Made by a program: the position numbers and the translations under genes
Assembly (NCBI GenBank): GCA_021463145.1
Contig: JAJTWZ010000009.1
Coordinates: forward strand, 34,628 to 98,627
Direction: 5' to 3'
DNA: 64,000 bases
Source: Blastocatellia bacterium
GTDB lineage: Bacteria > Acidobacteriota > Blastocatellia > UBA7656 > JADIYM01
In this document: piece by piece, positions 32,906 to 40,889 of the stretch
Layout: every line of letters begins with the position of its first letter
Numbering within the stretch: the stretch's first letter is position 1
The notes under the pieces: generated by a model
What the model was told of the DNA's origin: nothing
The model's database searches: none
What the model saw: the letters and a program-made list of their open reading frames with translations, nothing else

Positions 32906-35173
32906 TTAAACCGCTCCCTTCCGTTCTGCGGGCTCTTCTGCTGGTCCGGTCTCGCCGCTATGTATCCGGTCGATCAGGGCTTCGGTGTCACCGTTGGCGC
33001 TGTCCAGAAAGTGAAGGGCGGAGTCCAATGTCGGTGATCGGGAGAGCTGCCGCAAAAGCTGTGCCATGACGATAATCCGCACGTCGTTGCGGCTGAGCTT
33101 GCGCTTAGCTGCCCGCAAACGGTTGACCTGATCCTGCGCTGGCGGCGCGACAGTGCCCCAGAGGTCGCCGTTCCAGCGGTGCATCTCAAGCCGCGCCTGC
33201 TTGCGGCAGACGAGGATGATGTCGAGGTCAATCGGCTCCTTGGCCTTCTGTTTGGGCATAGCCACGGACATTTCGGCCTTGATGGGATGGGCGGCAGTGA
33301 TGCCGAACCCTGCTTGCATCAGCGCCTGCAAGACACAGCGCCAGCCTTCGGAGCGGGAATGGTGATACGTGAAGGCCAGCAATCCGTCGTCTTTCAGGAC
33401 ACGGTGCGTTTCCTCCCAGACCGACGCCAGACGGTCGGCAAACTCATCCCCGTTTGCGTTCTGCACTTCGCGGTCGGAGCGCGTAGTGTCGGTGACGCGG
33501 GTGCCGTCCACTCCGAGAATGTGCCGTTGCCAGACATAGAAGAAATCTGCGAGTTGCGAGTAATGCACGTTGTCGAAAAACGGAGGGTCCGTCAGCACCG
33601 CATCCACCGAACGGTCCGGCAGGTCGGTTGCGCTGGAATCGCCGCAGGACAGATAAACGCGCGAATCGCGCAAGAAAGCCCGATAGCTTTCGGCCACGGG
33701 CGCGCCGATTTTCTCGCTCAGGCCGTAGATCTTCTCGGCCTTGCTGCCTTTGCCGGATGCCAACCGCAGTTCAAACGGCTCGTCGGCGTAGTCGAGCGCT
33801 CGCCGGATACGCCCCTCGAACATGGTGGAAAACGAACCGGAGCTTTTCTCGGTGCCCCAGAGGTTGGCTTCAAGCGGCACACGCTCGGGCTTCAGGATGT
33901 GGTGCGCGAACATGTGGCGGACCGCGCCCGTACCCTCGCCCTTGTAGGAGGCGAACATGTTGTTGAACTCCAGCGCGCCGGAGAACAGGCAGGTAAACAG
34001 GTCACGCAGGACCGGATCAGAGATTTCACGGATGCGGTCCGCAAGGATGGACAAGCACAGAAGTTGGCGTGCGTTGAACATTTCGTGCCAGTGGCGGTAG
34101 TTGTAGCCCAACACCTGATTGGTGTTGTAGCCGGGTTCGATGGCGACGACCGGGAAGCCATTTTTCCGCTTTGCCAGCGCGCGCTCAGCCTTCGCGTAAA
34201 GTTCTCGGTCCTCGTCCGTGACTGGGTGATATGCCTTCTTCCCGTCCGGCAGCAGGATCAGCTTCGCATACATCCGGTGCGCTGGCGGTTTGCCAGATGC
34301 GCGGATCGTCTTGGCAATCGGAAACGTATGTTCGCAACACGGGCATGTCGCTCTTTGCCCTTTTGCGGGGCCAGCGTTGGGATCATAAGGCTTCTTGCAG
34401 GAACCGCAATTCGCATCCCGCGCTTCGACATGGACTTCATTCAAGCCGCCGCAGTGCGGGCAGACAGCCTGCGACTGCGGAAACTTCTTCGGATAGGCGT
34501 GGCGCGCGAAGATCCGAGAACTGAACAGATCCACGGGCGTTGCGCAGGACGGGCAGTCCGCCGTTTTGACCCAGAAAGTGTAGAGAATCTCGGCCTGCGT
34601 TCCGTCCGGCAAGCCCGCGCGATAGTAGCTGCAGAGTTTCTCGGCCACGTCGCGTTCGATGGCGTGGAAGGTCTCGAGGATCGCATTGCGGTCATGGACC
34701 GAGAGCGCGCACTTCACGAGGAAGTGTGCCACGGGGTTGATGTCGCGCCCAACCGCCTTCGCACCTAGCTTCACCGTCTCGGCCAGCGTCGTGCCGCTGC
34801 CCATGAACGGGTCGAAGACCGTACCGCCGGGGATGCGGACGGGCTTGTAGAACAAGTCGAAGATGTCAGCGCCGGACGGAGCGAAGGCGCCGATGGTCAT
34901 CGCGCGGAAGACAGTCCCAAGCCGCTGCGCCCACCATTTGTGAATGTGGGTGGTCGGTCGGTTGATCTCCTTGCGCCAGCTTTCCGTCTCAGCCACGTCG
35001 CTTAGCGCCTCGAACGGAAAGCCGTCATCCTCCAGCGCACACGGCCCCGCCGATGGAGCCAATGTGCAGTCTTCGCGAACGGGCGTTTCGAAGGGCAGTT
35101 CCAGGGTGTCCGCGCGGGCCAGACGCTCCCAAGCGGGGGATGTCGCGCGGCGTGCCGCTGTCCGCCTGCTCAT
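32906..35173 (-). CDS. DNA methyltransferase of a restriction-modification system
   Basis: This 755-residue protein has the S-adenosylmethionine motif DPFMGSGTT near 117-125 and the catalytic DPPF near 527 (VLTDPPFFDN), about 400 residues apart. Between them is a cysteine-rich insert with four CxxC pairs (CPSC, CPHC, CGSC, CPCC), probably two zinc ribbons. The N-terminus contains HIHKWWAQRLGTVFRAM, like large DUF1156-type methylases. The amino or cytosine target is unknown. Its start overlaps the small upstream gene, and the endonuclease follows immediately. Confidence 0.75.
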   Translation of the reverse strand: MSRRTAARRATSPAWERLARADTLELPFETPVREDCTLAPSAGPCALEDDGFPFEALSDVAETESWRKEINRPTTHIHKWWAQRLGTVFRAMTIGAFAPSGADIFDLFYKPVRIPGGTVFDPFMGSGTTLAETVKLGAKAVGRDINPVAHFLVKCALSVHDRNAILETFHAIERDVAEKLCSYYRAGLPDGTQAEILYTFWVKTADCPSCATPVDLFSSRIFARHAYPKKFPQSQAVCPHCGGLNEVHVEARDANCGSCKKPYDPNAGPAKGQRATCPCCEHTFPIAKTIRASGKPPAHRMYAKLILLPDGKKAYHPVTDEDRELYAKAERALAKRKNGFPVVAIEPGYNTNQVLGYNYRHWHEMFNARQLLCLSILADRIREISDPVLRDLFTCLFSGALEFNNMFASYKGEGTGAVRHMFAHHILKPERVPLEANLWGTEKSSGSFSTMFEGRIRRALDYADEPFELRLASGKGSKAEKIYGLSEKIGAPVAESYRAFLRDSRVYLSCGDSSATDLPDRSVDAVLTDPPFFDNVHYSQLADFFYVWQRHILGVDGTRVTDTTRSDREVQNANGDEFADRLASVWEETHRVLKDDGLLAFTYHHSRSEGWRCVLQALMQAGFGITAAHPIKAEMSVAMPKQKAKEPIDLDIILVCRKQARLEMHRWNGDLWGTVAPPAQDQVNRLRAAKRKLSRNDVRIIVMAQLLRQLSRSPTLDSALHFLDSANGDTEALIDRIHSGETGPAEEPAERKGAV

Positions 35174-35380
35174 CGCCTGCTCCGCTTAGCCGGGGCCTTG
35201 GCCACTGTGAGCGTTATGGCACGCCCCTCGTTTTCATCGAGGAACAGCCGGATGGCGAGTCGCACCGCATACTGCAGCGAAAGCGGCGCCCGCTGCGCCC
35301 TGCGACAGCGCGCACAGAGCCTCGAAGTCTTCCGCATCGAGTGAGACGATAAAACGCTTCTGTGAAGCTGCAACGGACAT
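35170..35380 (-). pseudogene. Small ribbon-helix-helix-like gene before the methylase, with a frameshift
   Basis: From ATG 35380 the frame reads MSVAASQKRFIVSLDAEDFE and then goes wrong. The natural continuation, APLSLQYAVRLAIRLFLDEN, is in the frame that stops at 35170 and overlaps the methylase start. One indel near 35300 separates them. The repaired protein would be about 70 residues with a strand and two helices, suiting a regulator of the restriction-modification operon. Disruption could leave that operon unregulated. Confidence 0.5.
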
Positions 35381-35466
35381 TCAGGCCATTCCATAGGTTT
35401 GTCGAGTCGAAGGTTACACAGAATCGCACCAAGATGCACCAAGAGACAGCATAGACTGAATACCCT

Positions 35467-37077
35467 GTGGAATCAGCCCCCGCTCTGCCTATAATCGCGG
35501 TCGTCGACGACCTCATGTCCGAGATGCATTCCGGAGCGCATGCCAGCAGCGCCTCGCCGAGAGGATTCACCATATTGATTCGCCCCCGACTCGCGACCGT
35601 CGCGGCCATCGTCGCTTGCACCCTTGCCGTCGCATCCATTGCCTTGGCAGCAGCAAGTCTCGCAAGTGACATGGCGCCGAGTTTCGTGCCTACCGCCGAC
35701 AGCCGGATCGACGCAGCGCGCGAGCTCGCGATCGTCGCTCGGCGGGCGGCCGTCATCGTGGGAGGCCAACAGGATGGTAGCGTCAGTTCCCGGCGAACGA
35801 TTGATGAGCTGGCGCGAGCCGATGTTTCAGCCGCACGACTCCTAGCGGCCCAGGCCGGACTCGTTGTCTCAACGAACCCAACCGATGACGAGCTTCATGC
35901 ACTCGCGGTAGCCGCCGACGACATCGTATCGGCGCGTGAGAAGTCTGAACACGTGGCAAGCCTTGTGTCGTGGCAGCGACGGGTCATGGTTTTCAGCTCC
36001 CTGTCGCTCGTTTCACTTGTGTGTGCCATGGCGTTTGGACTCGCGTCCTATGCATTGATCGCAAAGGACCGAATTCGACTTCTCGCCGCAATTCCCGAAA
36101 CGACGCCGGGCACTAGCCTTCCGGACCGCATGGCCTGGCTTGCCGGTCGCGAGCGGCGAGCCCGCGCCGTGGCCGATACGGTCTGGCGTGAATCCCGGAC
36201 TCTTGACGAGAAGCTCGCCGAGAGCGACGAGCGGCTTCGCGACCGCGAACGCCTCCTCGTCGAGCAGGGCGAGGAAATTCGCCGTACACGGCACAGTTCG
36301 CTCCAGGACCCGATGACGGGACTCTGGCGACTCGAGTTCTTCCGGGCGGAACTCCGCGCGGCCCTCAACCGCTACGAAGCGACAGGCGAGCCCTTCGCGG
36401 TTCTCGCGCTCGACCTCGACAGCTTCAAGCGCATCAACGACATCCACGGGCACGAGGGAGGCAACGAGGCGATTCGAGGGGCCGCGCGGCTCATTTCGTC
36501 GTCATCGCCTGAATCCGCGATCGTCTGCCGCTCAGGCGGTGACGAGTTCCTCGTCCTGCTGCCGGGAGCCGGCCTCGCGGCGGTTGAGCCGTCGGGCTCC
36601 GCAATCGCCTCGGCTGTCGCCGATGCCGTCATTGCGTACAAAATCGAGGGCGAGACGCGGTACATCCCGCTGCGGACGTCGGTCGGAGCCTACACGACCG
36701 ATTCGTCGTCGCGAGAAGAAGTCCTTGACGGAAGCGACGAAGGGGCCTCGCTCGAGGAAGACCTGGCGATCAAGGCCGCGGTCAATCGCGCCGATGATGC
36801 GAGCAAGTACGCGAAGACCTGGGCGCGCGGACGGTGCGTGGTCTGGAGTCCGGAAGTCGAGGAGCGACTCGCGGCACGCCGGATTCCGTTCGAGTGGGAT
36901 TCGTTTCGCCGCGAGGCGGAAACCGCGTTCTCGATTCTCGACGGACCTGAACTCTCGGCGTTCGAGCGGCATTACGACGCACTGCGAGCGCTCGTTGCCC
37001 GCGCTCTCGGCCGCGCGGTCGACGCGGCTGCGGAAATGGATCTCGAGACCGTCACCTCAAAGGAGTCTTTCGAATGA
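35467..37077 (+). CDS. Membrane-bound diguanylate cyclase (GGDEF)
   Basis: This 536-residue protein has membrane helices at about 36-62 and 172-198, flanking a periplasmic domain of about 110 residues. A coiled coil follows at about 235-275, then a GGDEF domain whose catalytic RSGGDEF is near 355. The usual RxxD inhibitory site before the motif is not apparent. It probably makes cyclic di-GMP in response to an external signal. The GTG start is uncertain; ATG 35515 is an alternative. Its stop overlaps the sigma-54 activator start by four bases, so the two are co-expressed. About 60 extra helical residues follow the GGDEF domain. Confidence 0.75.
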   Translation: MESAPALPIIAVVDDLMSEMHSGAHASSASPRGFTILIRPRLATVAAIVACTLAVASIALAAASLASDMAPSFVPTADSRIDAARELAIVARRAAVIVGGQQDGSVSSRRTIDELARADVSAARLLAAQAGLVVSTNPTDDELHALAVAADDIVSAREKSEHVASLVSWQRRVMVFSSLSLVSLVCAMAFGLASYALIAKDRIRLLAAIPETTPGTSLPDRMAWLAGRERRARAVADTVWRESRTLDEKLAESDERLRDRERLLVEQGEEIRRTRHSSLQDPMTGLWRLEFFRAELRAALNRYEATGEPFAVLALDLDSFKRINDIHGHEGGNEAIRGAARLISSSSPESAIVCRSGGDEFLVLLPGAGLAAVEPSGSAIASAVADAVIAYKIEGETRYIPLRTSVGAYTTDSSSREEVLDGSDEGASLEEDLAIKAAVNRADDASKYAKTWARGRCVVWSPEVEERLAARRIPFEWDSFRREAETAFSILDGPELSAFERHYDALRALVARALGRAVDAAAEMDLETVTSKESFE

Positions 37078-39101
37078 GCACGACCGCTACCCTTGAAGAT
37101 GGATATACACGGACGCTCGAGGATCTTCGGGCAGGAAGAACACTCGCCGCCGAGAAGCGGGCGCGCGAACTGGTCAGCGCCGGGGACCGGGAGTACGAGG
37201 GCCGAGTGAGAATGCTTCTCGGAGAGATCGCGACAATTCGGGGGCAGCTTGCGGATGCGATCGCCCAGTACCGGATTGCCGTCGAGCTTCTCGGTGAACA
37301 CGGGCGCGCCGGGTCCGCTGCCCGGGCGCTTCGCGGGCTCGCCGGCTGTCTCCAGATATTCGCGACGCCGCGCGAGGCCCTTCGCACGCTCGAGCAGGCA
37401 CGTACGCTCATTGACGAGATCGACGACCCGGAGATCCGGACTCGCGCGCTACTGGAAACGGCCATTCGCGAGGGTTTCGCCCATCGCTCTGCTGGCAACC
37501 GCGATCTTGCGAGTGCTGCATGCAGGGAGGCAACCGACGCCGCCGTTGCCATCCAGTCCTTCGAGAATACGGTGACGGGTCGCATTCGCCGCACCGAGGG
37601 CCGTGCACTCGACTCGACGGCCGTGATGGTCGGCTGCTGCCGCCAACTCGTCGGGATGCTGCTTGCCGACGAGCCGTCGAGCCTGAGAAAGGGCGTCGAG
37701 ACGCTCGAGCTTGCGATCTCGCACTTTCGTCACCATGAACTGCGATATCACGAAGCGCGCGCGACCGATGCACTCGCCAAGGCGCTCATTGAGTCAAATC
37801 CCGATCAGGCCGTCGACCGGATGCAACGAGCCCTCGCGATCTACCGGGACATCAACGCCGATTTCCTGTCGAAGCGTGCGACCGAGTGGATCGCGGATCG
37901 GGAGGAAGTCGAGCGAAGCGAGGGCGGGCGTCCGATCCCGAAGAGAACCTCGAAGCATCTCCCCCCGGACGCAACCGAATGGGAGGGGATGATTCTCGCT
38001 GGCGAGCAATCGATTCGCGTTGCCGAAACGTCGCTTGCGTTCGCCGAGCTCTCGGCTCCTGTTCTCATCACGGGTGAGACCGGCACGGGCAAGGAAGTGG
38101 CGGCCCGCGGTATCTATCGTGCGAGCGCGCGCGCGTCGAAGCCGTTCATTGCGGTCAACTGCGCGGCACTTGCCGAAGGACTGATCGAATCTGAACTCTT
38201 CGGCCACCGCCGGGGATCGTTTACGGGCGCGATCACGGACAAGAAGGGCCTGTTCGAGGAGGCCAACGGCGGCACGCTCTTTCTCGACGAGATTGGCGAC
38301 GTGTCGACGGCGATTCAGGCGAAGCTGCTGCGGGCGCTGCAGGAGCGCGAGATTCAGCCTGTCGGATCGGGACGTCCCGTGGCAATCAACGTCCGGCTCA
38401 TCTGCGCGACGAACCGGAACCTCGAGTCGATGGTCGCCGATGGGAGTTTTCGGGAGGACCTTTACTACCGGATAGCCGCGTGCCGGCTGGAACTGATTCC
38501 CCTGCGGGAACGGCCCGAGGAGATTCCGATCCTCGTTCGCCGCTTCGCCACGCAGATCGGTCACGCACAGGGACACGACGGGGCATGGATCACTTCCGAT
38601 GCCGTGGCGATGCTCGAGCGGCTTCCGTGGCCCGGAAACGTTCGCGCGCTGCGCAGCGCCGTCGAAGTCCTGCTCGGCCGGGCTATCCGCGAGACAGGCC
38701 GGCCCGTACTGTCGGTCGACTACGTGCGCGAGTACGCCGAGAAGATGGCCGCGACGACAGGCCGCGCGGCGGCGATCGACGCCGATCTCGCGCGTTGCGG
38801 ATGGCTCGCAAGCGACTGGGCCATCTCGCAGCTCGGTCGCCCGCTCGATCTCGCGGGCGGGCAGCTCGCCCCGTGGGTTACGTGGAATTCGGGTGTCGAG
38901 AGCGCGAAGCTCACGATGCTCGTTCGAGCCCTCATCGAGCACGATGGTTCGATCAAGGGCGCGTCGAAACGTCTCGAAATCCATCACTACTCTCTGACGC
39001 GGGCGGCCGAGGCGCTCGGGGTAACGCGCTCGAGCCCGGTGCGGGCCAGCCCGGCAAAGGCGGACGCCGAGGGCGCCGAGCCGCGGCACCCGGATTGCTA
39101 G
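37074..39101 (+). CDS. Sigma-54-dependent transcriptional activator with an N-terminal TPR domain
   Basis: The 675-residue protein has TPR-like helices over about 1-270, then a sigma-54 AAA+ domain: Walker A GETGTGKE near 333, loop 1 GSFTGA near 380 (a Ser in place of the usual Ala), Walker [11 protein letters not shown] near 402, and the downstream arginine-rich [12 protein letters not shown]. The C-terminus (about 595-660) has a Fis-like helix-turn-helix ([19 protein letters not shown]). There is no receiver domain, so activity is probably controlled through the TPR part. It is the only sigma-54 activator seen in the window. AGGAG precedes the ATG. The likely targets are the eight sigma-54-like promoters listed here (inference). 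Confidence 0.85.
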   Translation: MSTTATLEDGYTRTLEDLRAGRTLAAEKRARELVSAGDREYEGRVRMLLGEIATIRGQLADAIAQYRIAVELLGEHGRAGSAARALRGLAGCLQIFATPREALRTLEQARTLIDEIDDPEIRTRALLETAIREGFAHRSAGNRDLASAACREATDAAVAIQSFENTVTGRIRRTEGRALDSTAVMVGCCRQLVGMLLADEPSSLRKGVETLELAISHFRHHELRYHEARATDALAKALIESNPDQAVDRMQRALAIYRDINADFLSKRATEWIADREEVERSEGGRPIPKRTSKHLPPDATEWEGMILAGEQSIRVAETSLAFAELSAPVLITGETGTGKEVAARGIYRASARASKPFIAVNCAALAEGLIESELFGHRRGSFTGAITDKKGLFEEANGGTLFLDEIGDVSTAIQAKLLRALQEREIQPVGSGRPVAINVRLICATNRNLESMVADGSFREDLYYRIAACRLELIPLRERPEEIPILVRRFATQIGHAQGHDGAWITSDAVAMLERLPWPGNVRALRSAVEVLLGRAIRETGRPVLSVDYVREYAEKMAATTGRAAAIDADLARCGWLASDWAISQLGRPLDLAGGQLAPWVTWNSGVESAKLTMLVRALIEHDGSIKGASKRLEIHHYSLTRAAEALGVTRSSPVRASPAKADAEGAEPRHPDC

Positions 39102-39111
39102 GACCTGGCGC

Positions 39112-39843
39112 ATGAGAAACACGAGAAATCTGCTGCGCCTGGGCCTCGCGACCCTTGCCGGCGCCGGCGTCGTTCTCGCGGCACTGGCGTATCTGGCAGT
39201 CGCTTCGTTTCCGGGGATCGACGATCCGGCAGCCCGGAGCCGAATCGAACAGAACCGGACGAGGCTTCGGGCGCTTGCGGCGGCGACCGCCGAACCCGAG
39301 CGCTTCGATACCCTGCTTGCGAGCTTCGCGGCGACGTCGTCATCCGGGCCGGAAGACCTGAGACTTGCCGTCTCCGAAATCGAACGACTGCGCGCCGCCG
39401 AGCGGGCCGGCAAGGTCAAGACCGGAGAACTCGAAAGCGCCGTTACGGATCTCTCCGCACGGCTCGATGCGCTCGAAACACCCCGGCGTCAACCACTTCC
39501 GATGCTCTCGGCAGTTGCCGCGGCTTCTGCCGCACTGCTTCTCGGTTTCACGCTGACGGCCCTGGCGCTTAGACGCTATGCGCGTGAACGGGAAGCCGTG
39601 GCGATCATCGTCGATCTCGAGCCCGCCCTGGCTCACTCGGGCCGACTGCCGGACGCCGTACGGCGACGCGTTTACGATGAACGGCTCGCGGCGCTCAGAA
39701 GCCGCGAACGTCCGGTGGCCCTTGCGCCGGCCGAGCCGCCTTTGCCCGAAGCGAGCCCACGCGACTGCTCCGGACCCGGCTTCGGACTCATCGAGATTCC
39801 GCCGGCACTGCTCGACCTCGAGGACATCGATCGGGCTCTGTAG
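39112..39843 (+). CDS. Membrane protein with two helices and a coiled coil
   Basis: This 243-residue protein lies ten bases after the activator gene. It has one N-terminal membrane helix (about 8-32), a charged coiled coil (about 42-125), a second membrane helix (about 130-152) and a cytoplasmic tail with a Pro/Glu-rich end. This topology is common in signalling partners. It could sense an envelope state and pass it to the TPR activator (inference). Family not recognised. Confidence 0.62.
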   Translation: MRNTRNLLRLGLATLAGAGVVLAALAYLAVASFPGIDDPAARSRIEQNRTRLRALAAATAEPERFDTLLASFAATSSSGPEDLRLAVSEIERLRAAERAGKVKTGELESAVTDLSARLDALETPRRQPLPMLSAVAAASAALLLGFTLTALALRRYAREREAVAIIVDLEPALAHSGRLPDAVRRRVYDERLAALRSRERPVALAPAEPPLPEASPRDCSGPGFGLIEIPPALLDLEDIDRAL

Positions 39844-39857
39844 CCGGTCCGCCCTTC

Positions 39858-39894
39858 GCGCCGAAATTGCGCCCCCCCCTCGCGCTTTCAGTGC
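39858..39894 (+). repeat. C8-core dispersed repeat, copy 4
   Basis: Left arm GCGCCGAAA and C8 centre are identical to the other copies; the right arm TTTCAGTGC differs at two positions. It is 14 bases after the preceding stop and centred about 156 bp upstream of the virB2 promoter at 40025. The remaining gap to 40099 holds only that promoter. Confidence 0.82.
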
Positions 39895-40024
39895 ATCGAA
39901 GCGTTGAAAGCCGACTCGAGTCTCTGGCACTCCCCGGCAGCCTCCCGCCGCGATCCAATCCATTATCAGGTACTTACGCGCCCACAGGCGACAAGTGAGG
40001 CCCGTTCGGGCGCCTCGGCATTTC

Positions 40025-40040
40025 TGGCACGGCACTCGCC
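40025..40040 (+). promoter_or_regulatory. Sigma-54-like promoter for the virB2-B6 operon
   Basis: TGGCACGGCACTCGCC has a perfect -24 box and GG-N10-GC spacing; the -12 box is CTCGC in place of TTGC. Virtually the same variant precedes the virB8 operon at 60793, so the deviation appears to be a shared feature of the two secretion operons. Confidence 0.66.
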
Positions 40041-40099
40041 CTATGACGGACACCCGGTCCCGACGTTCTCGGGATACACCTCGTCGTGGAGAGTCGCTC

Positions 40100-40459
40100 A
40101 TGTCAACCGTCACAGTCTCGAACCGCACACGCCGGAGCCTCGCGGCACTTGGCCGCGTCGTTCTCGCTTCCCTGCCCGTCCTCGTCTGCATCGGCCTTGC
40201 GGTCGTTGCGGTTGCCGCACAACAGGGCGGCGGAACCCCGTCGCAGAAGCCCGTCGACCAGGTCATGACGAGCGGGCGCAACTGGGTCATCACGATCGCC
40301 GTTCCGCTCGTCGGCGGGGCGGCACTCGCCTGGAGCGCCCTGAACAGCTCGTGGGGCGACCGCCAGGGCATGTCGAAGATCGCCATGGGGTTCGTTTCGG
40401 TCCTGATCGGCCTGATGGCCGTCTCGATCGTCAACCTCGCGATCGGCTGGGTCAGCTAG
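40100..40459 (+). CDS. VirB2-like conjugative pilin
   Basis: ATG 40100 has GGAG upstream and gives 119 residues. A basic N-terminus leads to a long hydrophobic signal/helix (LGRVVLASLPVLVCIGLAVV), a short polar loop with GGGTPSQKPVD, and two more hydrophobic helices. This is the size and layout of VirB2/TrbC pilins. It is first in the operon and directly before a VirB3-like gene. Confidence 0.65.
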   Translation: MSTVTVSNRTRRSLAALGRVVLASLPVLVCIGLAVVAVAAQQGGGTPSQKPVDQVMTSGRNWVITIAVPLVGGAALAWSALNSSWGDRQGMSKIAMGFVSVLIGLMAVSIVNLAIGWVS

Positions 40460-40463
40460 TCCG

Positions 40464-40889
40464 ATGTCCGAGCGCCTGCTCGTCATTCCGGTTCCGAGAA
40501 ACCTCTCGGCCGAGTTCGTAATCGGCGGCGTGCCGCTGCGCGACTTCGTCACGTTCGGGATGGTGCCGGTCGGACTGGGATCGATCATCCGGGTGCTCGG
40601 CATCGACATCGGCGTTCCCTTTCCCGGTTTCCGCTGGATCTACCTCTCGAACTTCATCCTGTGGGTCCTGGCGCCGATCGGCTTCGTCATCCTCAAGCGA
40701 TGGCGGAAACGAAACCCGGACGTCGAGCTGATGGATGCCGTGAAGCAGGCAACGACCTCGGCGCGGCTCTCGGGCTCGGCGCGCGATCCGGAAACCGTGC
40801 CCTATCTCGTTGAACCGCCACTCGCGCTCGCGATGCGGGAACCTGCGCGGGGCGAGTGGCATCGCCCGGGCTCGGAGGCCGTCACGTGA
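40464..40889 (+). CDS. VirB3-like inner-membrane protein
   Basis: This 141-residue protein has two membrane helices at about 24-45 and 58-78 (FRWIYLSNFILWVLAPIGF) and a soluble tail. VirB3 is a small two-helix protein normally encoded between VirB2 and VirB4, which is exactly the order here. The tail is longer than usual. Its stop overlaps the next start as GTGA. Confidence 0.6.
   Translation: MSERLLVIPVPRNLSAEFVIGGVPLRDFVTFGMVPVGLGSIIRVLGIDIGVPFPGFRWIYLSNFILWVLAPIGFVILKRWRKRNPDVELMDAVKQATTSARLSGSARDPETVPYLVEPPLALAMREPARGEWHRPGSEAVT

Noticed and set aside
39927..39942. TGGCAC just after repeat copy 4 as a sigma-54 site
   Set aside because: The base pair ten positions after GG is CA, not GC. 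The real candidate is at 40025.
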